Shown piece by piece: positions 1-4,677 of a stretch of 5,345 nucleotides of DNA; position 1 is the first letter of the stretch; each line of letters starts with the position of its first letter. The notes beneath the pieces were generated by a model. That model saw only the letters and a program-made list of their open reading frames with translations, did no database searches and was not told where the DNA came from. The position numbers and the translations under genes are program-made. Source of the stretch: Bryobacterales bacterium. GTDB lineage: Bacteria > Acidobacteriota > Terriglobia > Bryobacterales > Bryobacteraceae. The stretch is taken from NCBI GenBank assembly GCA_003164075.1, contig PLRZ01000060.1, positions 1-5,345 on the forward strand, in the 5' to 3' direction.

Positions 1-43
1 GAAAATGGGCTGAGCCATTCCTTTCGATGGCGAGAGCTTCGCG

Positions 44-136
44 GGTGGGGCAGGCGGAGCTCGCCTTCGCTCGATCCTATTCGAGCAGCGGGCCTAATTC
101 GGCGCGTGCGGGCAGGCGAGCACCGCCTGCCCCGCC
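44..136. repeat. Large imperfect inverted repeat with nested inner hairpin
   Basis: Bases 44-66 pair with 114-136. Over 23 positions there is one A/A mismatch (58/122) and one G-T wobble (46/134). The apical region contains a second perfect 6 bp stem, 69-74 (GCTCGA) with 81-86 (TCGAGC), around a 6-base loop. There is no T-run after the right arm, so it does not look like an intrinsic terminator. The arms read GGGGCAGGCGG...CTCGCCT, a composition I associate with dispersed intergenic repeats of Solibacter-type genomes (memory, unverified). It could be a REP-like or MITE-like element, or a structured transcript end of a gene to the left of the window. Confidence 0.6.
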
Positions 137-205
137 TGTGGGCTCACTACAAGTTCCACGACATCAGAAGTTCTGACCTTGCTGAAGGAATCTGCACGAA
201 TCTCG

Positions 206-217
206 GGCTACACTGGA
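206..217 (+). promoter_or_regulatory. Candidate -10 element before the antitoxin gene
   Basis: The sequence GGGCTACACTGG contains TACACT at 209-214, fitting the general -10 pattern TAnnnT. It ends 6 bases before the GTG at 221, so transcription would begin at or next to the start codon and give a leaderless mRNA. No good -35 hexamer is seen at 17-18 bp. Support comes from the near-identical sequence before the phosphatase gene on the other strand. This is an inference from motif recurrence. Confidence 0.35.
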
Positions 218-220
218 TTC

Positions 221-454
221 GTGGCCAGAAACGTAACGATTAAGATTTCGGAAGAGGCAATACTCTGGGCGCGCCGCAAGGCGGCGGAGGAGAACACGTC
301 TCTTTCCCGGCTAATCGGTGAAATGCTCGAACGGCAGATGCGGTTGACCGACGAGTACTGGCAGGCGTTCGATCACTGGAAGTTGAACCGGCCGCTGGCG
401 GCAGTGGGAGCGGGGGAGCGTCTAAGCCGCGAGGAATTGCATGCGCGCCGGTGA
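221..454 (+). CDS. Ribbon-helix-helix antitoxin (VapB-like)
   Basis: The 77-residue protein should bind the operator DNA of its own operon and neutralise the PIN-domain toxin encoded next to it. Residues 4-9 (NVTIKI) form the DNA-contacting beta strand, 10-24 helix 1, and TSLSRLIGEMLERQM (26-40) the turn and helix 2, the classic RHH/CopG arrangement. The acidic/basic tail ERLSREELHARR (66-77) resembles the toxin-binding tails of such antitoxins. I chose GTG at 221 because it gives a start MARNVTIK typical of the family. An in-frame TTG at 179 would add 14 residues that do not look family-like. No strong ribosome-binding site precedes either start. The gene overlaps the toxin start (441) by 14 bp, the usual antitoxin-first coupling. 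It looks intact, unlike its partner. The exact subfamily is not certain. Confidence 0.78.
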   Translation: MARNVTIKISEEAILWARRKAAEENTSLSRLIGEMLERQMRLTDEYWQAFDHWKLNRPLAAVGAGERLSREELHARR

Positions 455-617
455 CGGCTTTTTCGTCGACTCGAATCTCCTGCTGTATTTCGTCGATCCG
501 GTGGAACTCGAAAAGCGAGCGCGCGGCTCGGCATGCGCGTTTGACGGAGCCGCGACCGTTAGGGAGCGATTGCGCACGTTCGAGACATTTGGTCAGCTTA
601 TTGTTTGCGGCCCCTAA
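441..617 (+). pseudogene. Truncated PIN-domain toxin (VapC-like), probably inactive
   Basis: The frame starts at ATG 441 inside the antitoxin gene and runs 58 codons to TAA at 615-617. Residues 7-20, FFVDSNLLLYFVDP, are the unmistakable first strand of a VapC-type PIN ribonuclease, with the first metal-binding Asp at D10 followed by the usual S/T-N. Family members are about 125-145 residues and need three or four acidic residues spread over that length. Here the similarity ends near residue 28 (EKRAR), and the remaining 30 residues (GSACAFDGAATVRERLR...) do not resemble a PIN domain. I see no continuation in the other frames downstream, so this looks like a deletion or replacement of the 3' part rather than a simple frameshift. 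The replacing DNA looks like a dispersed repeat. The nuclease should be inactive; whether the stub still binds the antitoxin is unknown. It ends 8 bp before the convergent phosphatase stop. Confidence 0.7.
546..568. repeat. Possible dispersed-repeat fragment inside the truncated toxin
   Basis: The string GAGCCGCGACCGTTAGGGAG and its flanks sit exactly where the PIN similarity stops. I recall closely similar GAGCCGCGACCGTnAGGGAGCGG strings as high-copy sequences in Solibacter and some Planctomycetes genomes, often mistranslated as GAATVRER or EPRPSGSG peptides. Only one copy is in this window, so the repeat status is from memory and not demonstrated here. Confidence 0.35.
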
Positions 618-624
618 CCCCCAA

Positions 625-1425
625 TCACGCCAACTTATACGGCCGTCCGCGGTACATTCCGATGCGCTCCACGCCGCGGATGCGAATCAGTTGCACGCTG
701 ACGTTGTCGCCGCCGTCGCTTTCGTTGGCGGCGTCGATCAATTGGCGGGCGGCGGCGTTCAAGTCAATATTGCGAGTCACGATTTGCGCCATTTCCGCCG
801 CGGAGATGGCGCCGTGGAGTCCGTCGGAACATAAGAGAAGTACGTCGCCACCGAGGACGATGTGCTCGGTGGTATCGGCGCCGACGAACATGCCGGCGCC
901 GAGCGAGCGTGTCAAAATGTGCCGTGTCTCCGCTTCCGCCGCCTCCCGGCTGGAGATCAGTCCCATGCGAGCCTGCTCCCCCACCACGGTGTGATCGCGA
1001 GTGAGCGCCGTGGCGCGGCCGCCGCGGACCAAGTAGCAACGCGAATCGCCTACGTGCGAGATCACCGCGCGATCGAACCGCAGGGCGCAGGCTACCAGGG
1101 TAGTAGCCATCGCCGCGCTACGCGAATTGCCGGGCAACCCGGCCTCGAAAACCCTCTCGTTGGCGATTTGCACCAGCCGCGGCAGTAACGACCGGAGCTG
1201 TTGATTGCGGCCGGGCCGCCGAAACTCCGCCAGCAGCGTCTCCACCGCGGTGCGCGACGCCACTTCGCCCCGATCCTGGCCGCCTACTCCATCGGCCAGG
1301 GCGAAGAGCCAACCGTGAGTCTGCTCCCGCTCCGGAACTTCGGGCAGCACGCAACCGAGGTAATCCTCATTGTGGTCGCGCACTCGCCCGCAGTCCGAAG
1401 CTTGAGCATATTCAAGATCCAACAT
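625..1425 (-). CDS. PP2C-family (PPM) protein serine/threonine phosphatase
   Basis: This is a 266-residue soluble cytoplasmic metal-dependent phosphatase that removes phosphate from Ser/Thr residues, normally opposing Hanks-type kinases. The PPM motifs appear in order: SDCGRVRDHNED (10-21, metal-site acids E20/D21), LFALADGVGG (40-49, metal-site D45 and G46), HVGDSRCYLVRGG (124-136), LTRSLGA (171-177), LLCSDGLHGAIS (197-208, D201) and ESDGGDNVSVQLI (235-247, D240 and N241). Length and motif set match stand-alone bacterial phosphatases such as Stp or PrpC, with no membrane segment or extra domain. Upstream in-frame codons to 1548 exist, but ATG 1425 gives the family-typical N-terminus and avoids overlap with the permease. 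There is no Shine-Dalgarno sequence; a -10-like TATACT lies 9 bp before the start. It follows the permease stop by 23 bp. No kinase is encoded in the window, so its substrate is unknown. Confidence 0.93.
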   Translation of the reverse strand: MLDLEYAQASDCGRVRDHNEDYLGCVLPEVPEREQTHGWLFALADGVGGQDRGEVASRTAVETLLAEFRRPGRNQQLRSLLPRLVQIANERVFEAGLPGNSRSAAMATTLVACALRFDRAVISHVGDSRCYLVRGGRATALTRDHTVVGEQARMGLISSREAAEAETRHILTRSLGAGMFVGADTTEHIVLGGDVLLLCSDGLHGAISAAEMAQIVTRNIDLNAAARQLIDAANESDGGDNVSVQLIRIRGVERIGMYRGRPYKLA

Positions 1426-1432
1426 TGTTAGA

Positions 1433-1445
1433 CCAGTATAGCCGG
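1433..1445 (-). promoter_or_regulatory. Candidate start-proximal promoter for the phosphatase
   Basis: Read on the - strand the sequence is CCGGCTATACTGG, with TATACT at 1440-1435, a 5/6 match to the -10 consensus. Nine bases separate it from the ATG at 1425, so the transcript would have almost no leader. It lies in the short gap after the permease stop codon, which would let the phosphatase be transcribed separately. No -35 match (AATCCG at the 17 bp position). Supported mainly by its similarity to the sequences before the antitoxin and the porin. Confidence 0.42.
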
Positions 1446-1448
1446 ATC

Positions 1449-3260
1449 TTACGCTGCCGGATTCTCGCTGGGACGTTGTCCCACTAACGTGGTGCGCCCG
1501 CTGACTTTGTTGGAGCGCATGAAGTAGACCCAGCCGTAAATCCCCCAAACCGCGGCTAGCCCGAGCGCCATCAAAGGTTCCATTTTAGTGCCAAACCCCA
1601 TGAATGGGCCGATCACGTAGAAGGCCATACAGGCCAGATTGGCCACCAGTCCGAATATGGGAATAAACATGTGGCGTAACGGGCTGTACTTCGGATGCTT
1701 ATGAAACGCGACCATGCAAGTCAGACAACTGAGCGCGTACAGCACGAACGTGCCGAAGTTAGAGGCCAGCGCAACCATAAGAAACGAATTCGGCAGGGCA
1801 GCCATCTTATCGTGCGAGAGGTACCCGAAGCTGGACCAGAAGCCCTGCGGCAGAGCCTTTACGGTGGCGTCCGTCAACGCTCCGGAATCGCCGAAAAAGT
1901 TGCTGACGGTAATGCATCCCACCACGGCGGAGATCGCCGCCAGGGTCCAGATGGCGCGATGCGGCGTGAGGTTTCGACCGTGCAACATTCCCATGGAATC
2001 CGGCAATTCCTGGTCTTTACCCATGGCGTAAGTCACGCGCGCCCCGGTGTTCATGCAGGAGAGCGTGGTGCCAATCAGCGCCAGGAACACGGTGAAGGCT
2101 TCGAACTCCATGAAGATGCGCCCGTTGCCCGGACCGAGTATGGCGTTGCCCACTACCACCATCATGTCGCCGATGGGGGCGGCCGATCCCGTAGCGGTCT
2201 GCATGGTGTAACCGCTATTGAGGAAGTAGTTAGCCGCGAAGTACTCGAACAGATAACAGAAAGCCCCCTGCACCAGCAGCGAAGTAACCACCGCGATGGG
2301 GATGTTACGTTTTGGGTTCTTGGCCTCCCCGCCCATGGACGTCACCGATTCGAAGCCCACCAGTATCAGGATGGCGATGGTGGCTTGCACGAACATCCAG
2401 CCGAAGTTGTGCATTCCGACCACCGAACCGGCGGTGGGATGAGCGAGAAAGTTGCCCTTTTCGTCCTTCTCCGGATAGGCGATTTTGAAAGGCACGTGCT
2501 GGCCGGCGGCGTCGAGCAAGGGTTTGGGAACGCCGCTGCCGTCGCGCACGATTACGTCAGCGGGCTTGCCGTCGACCACCTGTTTCTGCGTGGCAAACTC
2601 GTAATTGTAGGCATCGCCCGAGGTGGAATCGAACTGATACGCCACGGTGCCCGGCGTGTGATTCATACGGTAATTGATGGCCAACACCGAGAAGAGCACC
2701 AGGGCGCTGATCTGAATGACGTTGATGGCGATATTGACCGACGTCGACCCGTTCACGCCGCGGTGGGCGATGTAGGAGATCGCGAAGGAGAACAGGATCG
2801 CGACCGCCATCATGAACATGGGACCGGGGTTGGAGGCGCTCATGAAGGTGGGCCAGATGGTTCCCACCAGGTAGCCGATAAGGACTCCCATGACGCCCAC
2901 CATCACGCCCGGATAGATCCAATAGTATAAGTGGGAGCCCCAGCCGACAATAAACTTGGAGACGCGCGCATACGGCCACGCGCTTTCATGGTTGAGAAAC
3001 GACTGCTCGGCAAAATAATACGAACTGCCCGTGCCGGGATAGAGCTTGGCCATCTCGGCGTAGCATACGGCCGTTGCCAGGCAGAGCAGCAGGGCCAGGA
3101 CGATGCCGGCCCACATGGACGGCGCGGTGGCGCCGGCGGTGCCTTGGCCGACGAAAGTGAGCCAGAGAAACGCGCCCGGTGCGATGAGCGCCATGGCGTT
3201 CATCGTCAGGCCGGTCAGGCCCACGGTTGGTTTCATTGTAACTTCGGGGTTATCTGCCAT
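1449..3260 (-). CDS. APC-superfamily permease (amino acid/polyamine type)
   Basis: The 603-residue inner-membrane protein should carry amino acids or related amines by ion-coupled symport or exchange. About 12 hydrophobic segments fit the APC fold: TM1 near 15-38, TM2 46-68, TM3 103-135, TM4 148-167, TM5 173-196, TM6 285-304, TM7 320-344, TM8 379-404, TM9 436-455, TM10 490-519, TM11 529-553 and TM12 562-582. The strongest signature is GFESVTSMGGEAKNPKRNIP (302-321), the APC TM6-TM7 motif; PGTGSSYYFAEQS (75-87) is a second. It is longer than the usual 430-520 residues, chiefly because of an extra polar stretch at about 197-283, predicted periplasmic. The start at 3260 is supported by AGGAG 7 bases upstream; M9 is a less likely alternative. 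It begins 29 bp after the porin stop, implying co-transcription. The substrate cannot be read from the sequence. Confidence 0.9.
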   Translation of the reverse strand: MADNPEVTMKPTVGLTGLTMNAMALIAPGAFLWLTFVGQGTAGATAPSMWAGIVLALLLCLATAVCYAEMAKLYPGTGSSYYFAEQSFLNHESAWPYARVSKFIVGWGSHLYYWIYPGVMVGVMGVLIGYLVGTIWPTFMSASNPGPMFMMAVAILFSFAISYIAHRGVNGSTSVNIAINVIQISALVLFSVLAINYRMNHTPGTVAYQFDSTSGDAYNYEFATQKQVVDGKPADVIVRDGSGVPKPLLDAAGQHVPFKIAYPEKDEKGNFLAHPTAGSVVGMHNFGWMFVQATIAILILVGFESVTSMGGEAKNPKRNIPIAVVTSLLVQGAFCYLFEYFAANYFLNSGYTMQTATGSAAPIGDMMVVVGNAILGPGNGRIFMEFEAFTVFLALIGTTLSCMNTGARVTYAMGKDQELPDSMGMLHGRNLTPHRAIWTLAAISAVVGCITVSNFFGDSGALTDATVKALPQGFWSSFGYLSHDKMAALPNSFLMVALASNFGTFVLYALSCLTCMVAFHKHPKYSPLRHMFIPIFGLVANLACMAFYVIGPFMGFGTKMEPLMALGLAAVWGIYGWVYFMRSNKVSGRTTLVGQRPSENPAA

Positions 3261-3267
3261 CGGTTAT

Positions 3268-3272
3268 CTCCT
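3268..3272 (-). promoter_or_regulatory. Ribosome-binding site of the permease
   Basis: AGGAG on the - strand lies 7 bases before ATG 3260. It is a near-ideal Shine-Dalgarno sequence and selects this start over the Met at residue 9. It sits in the 29 bp gap after the porin stop, so translation initiates independently within a shared transcript. Confidence 0.75.
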
Positions 3273-3289
3273 GAATTTGTCCTCAAACG

Positions 3290-4453
3290 TCATTTTTTCG
3301 GCGCAAAATATGCAATCATCCCGAGCAGCATGGTGGATTGCGTCTTGGTTGTGGGCCCCAGGTTATTCTGGTCGAAGAAAGGCTTGTTCGACCAATCGGT
3401 GCGGAACTCGCCGCGCGTCATCAGCCAGTCCGTGAGCTTGTATTCTCCGGTCAGAGTGAATTCTTTCACGGTCTGCGCGAGCCCGGTACTAAATCCATTC
3501 ACATCGTCGAAGTACTCCACACGCATGGCCACCGCGGCCTTTTTGCCGATGGCGTACCGTCCGGCGCCGGCCACGCCGGCCCAGGTACTGGCTCCGGCGC
3601 CGATGTTCTTGTCGCGTCCGTAATCGAAGTTGAGATACCAGGTCAGATTGTCGGTCTGGGTCACCGCTATGCTGGTGTCGTAGAGATTACGCCACCCCTT
3701 AGTGGTGTGAGGATGTTCCGGGCCGACATAGTAATTATGGCTCCAGGTGACTTTCTTCCAGGCATACGCGCCGGTGAAACCGAGGGTCTTCCCGCTGTTG
3801 ATGGGCTCCACGTTGTTCCAGCCGTTGACTACCTGGACACTGCCGGTGAAGTGGGGGCCCAAGGCGTATTGCGCTCGGAATCCGGTATGGGTGTACGGGA
3901 TCGCCCAGGTGAAAAGCAGCGACCGCGAATAATTAAAGTTCTGGTTGGTTTCGATGACTTCCGCCCCCGCGGAGGTCACAAACTCGCCGGCATCGATTTC
4001 AATCCCGTGCAGCCACTTCGGCTTGAGGCTGACGTAGGCCTGCTTGAAGTAGTCCCATGCACGCGGATCGCGCGTGCCCGCGTGAATGATGTGAAACGTC
4101 TCCCCGAAGCCGACGTCGAGATGAAAACCGATGGGAGCGGGAGCATGGTCAATGGTAAGCATCGCCATGTTGAGGTGCGCCGTATCGGACCGGATATCGA
4201 AAGCGCGCAGTCCGTTAAAGGCGGGAGAGGGATTGTCGAAGTTCGTGTCCAAGTACCCGTCGAACATAAGGCTGAAATCGGTGCCCCATTGGTGGAGGGG
4301 GCCGGGATCGACCGGCGTGGAAGCAGCCGGCGTTGTGGAAGTTGCCGCCGGCGCTTGTCCGCCCGGCGGAGTATCCGGTGTCTGCGCCTGAACCACGGAC
4401 GCAAGACCTAAGAGAAAGCCAAACGCTAACCTGGTGCCGTAGATTCCCCGCAT
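3290..4453 (-). CDS. Outer-membrane beta-barrel porin, OmpL-like (BBP2 family)
   Basis: This 387-residue exported protein probably forms an outer-membrane channel for small solutes. Residues 1-23 are a signal peptide: Arg at 2 and 8, a hydrophobic core LAFGFLLGLASVV, and cleavage after VQA. A Pro/Ala/Thr/Ser-rich, presumably disordered linker fills about 24-52. The rest alternates polar and hydrophobic residues with many aromatics, as in membrane beta strands. Family-like landmarks are SLMFDGYLDTNFDNP (61-75), HLNMAMLTIDHAPAP (93-107), GFHLDVGFGE (109-118), VVNGWNN (208-214), HNYYVGPE (239-246) and EFTLTGEYKLTDWLMTRGEF (331-350), ending in the strand TMLLGMIAYFAPKK. I assign PF07642/BBP2 by recognition. 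A ribosome-binding site AGGGAGAGG precedes ATG 4453. It is first in the porin-permease set and divergent from amt; the pairing suggests it feeds solutes to the permease, which is inference. Confidence 0.85.
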   Translation of the reverse strand: MRGIYGTRLAFGFLLGLASVVQAQTPDTPPGGQAPAATSTTPAASTPVDPGPLHQWGTDFSLMFDGYLDTNFDNPSPAFNGLRAFDIRSDTAHLNMAMLTIDHAPAPIGFHLDVGFGETFHIIHAGTRDPRAWDYFKQAYVSLKPKWLHGIEIDAGEFVTSAGAEVIETNQNFNYSRSLLFTWAIPYTHTGFRAQYALGPHFTGSVQVVNGWNNVEPINSGKTLGFTGAYAWKKVTWSHNYYVGPEHPHTTKGWRNLYDTSIAVTQTDNLTWYLNFDYGRDKNIGAGASTWAGVAGAGRYAIGKKAAVAMRVEYFDDVNGFSTGLAQTVKEFTLTGEYKLTDWLMTRGEFRTDWSNKPFFDQNNLGPTTKTQSTMLLGMIAYFAPKK

Positions 4454-4459
4454 GATAAA

Positions 4460-4468
4460 CCTCTCCCT
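4460..4468 (-). promoter_or_regulatory. Ribosome-binding site of the porin
   Basis: The - strand sequence AGGGAGAGG ends 6 bases before ATG 4453, with GGAG at 9 bases spacing. It supports this start, which also gives a proper signal peptide. Confidence 0.7.
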
Positions 4469-4556
4469 ACATGGAAGTGAAAGCTCTATACGAATGTGTC
4501 TTGTATCCCTTGGGGCGATGCGGACTTGGAACGCCTTAATTACTGTTCGATTAGTG

Positions 4557-4568
4557 CCAGTCTAGGCC
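4557..4568 (-). promoter_or_regulatory. Candidate -10 element for the porin-permease transcript
   Basis: On the - strand the sequence is GGCCTAGACTGG with TAGACT at 4564-4559. It shares GGC and TAnACTGG with the sites before the antitoxin and phosphatase genes. A start about 7 bases downstream would give the porin mRNA a leader of roughly 100 bases, enough for its good ribosome-binding site. No clear -35 box is seen. Confidence 0.35.
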
Positions 4569-4653
4569 CCAAGCTTTCACAAATGGAAATAGATAATTTT
4601 TATCGGCGCAATCGGGAGGCGGTTCTTTTGTCGTCGCGAGGGTAAAGATCGGC

Positions 4654-4659
4654 TATCCT
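4654..4659 (+). promoter_or_regulatory. Weak candidate -10 element for amt
   Basis: TATCCT within CGGCTATCCTTA lies 18 bases before ATG 4678 and shares GGCTA and the final CT with the other candidate sites, but lacks the ACTGG ending. The -35 candidates (TTGTCG 4628-4633, 20 bp spacer; TCGTCG 4631-4636, 17 bp spacer) are poor. A start from here would leave a leader of only about 12 bases that still contains the ribosome-binding site. Confidence 0.25.
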
Positions 4660-4668
4660 TATGGCTTC

Positions 4669-4673
4669 GGAGG
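4669..4673 (+). promoter_or_regulatory. Ribosome-binding site of amt
   Basis: GGAGG lies 4 bases before ATG 4678. The spacing is slightly short but the match is strong, and no other in-frame start upstream has better support. Confidence 0.6.
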
Positions 4674-4677
4674 CGAG

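Larger units (their letters stand above)
4454..4677. promoter_or_regulatory. Divergent regulatory region between porin and amt
   Basis: These 224 bp separate two divergent genes and are clearly more AT-rich around 4490-4605 than the coding DNA. I find no reading frame of note except a 6-codon frame at 4661-4681. The region holds a -10-like TAGACT on the - strand (4564-4559), a TATCCT on the + strand (4654-4659), a short palindrome GATAA-ttt-TTATC (4592-4604) and an inverted 9-mer pair, GTGAAAGCT (4477-4485) and AGCTTTCAC (4572-4580). No convincing -35 boxes, sigma-54 site or NtrC-type operator is visible. Confidence 0.6.

Noticed and set aside
44..136. Intrinsic terminator
   Set aside because: The stem is long and imperfect with a large centre, and no run of T follows on either strand.
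1..243. Frame open at the left edge that could be the end of an upstream gene
   Set aside because: Its translation is Arg-rich, crosses the inverted repeat and overlaps the antitoxin start; nothing suggests coding.
451..834. GTG-initiated + strand frame running across the toxin and into the phosphatase
   Set aside because: It reads the PIN sequence out of frame and continues antisense to the phosphatase; the ATG 441 frame carries the PIN motif.
1426..1548. N-terminal extension of the phosphatase to 1548
   Set aside because: The extra 41 residues overlap the permease C-terminus, lack similarity to PP2C proteins and have no ribosome-binding site.
1695..2930. Long + strand open frame of 411 codons opposite the permease
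   Set aside because: The translation is rich in His, Arg and Gly with no domain signal, and it is fully antisense to a clear APC gene; GC-rich third positions create such frames.
3338..4411. Long + strand open frame of 357 codons opposite the porin
   Set aside because: No recognisable motifs or supported start; the - strand frame has a signal peptide, ribosome-binding site and family motifs.
4544..4559. Possible sigma-54 site, TGGCAC on the - strand before the porin
   Set aside because: The -24 half matches, but the -12 half is GAAC rather than TTGC at the required spacing.
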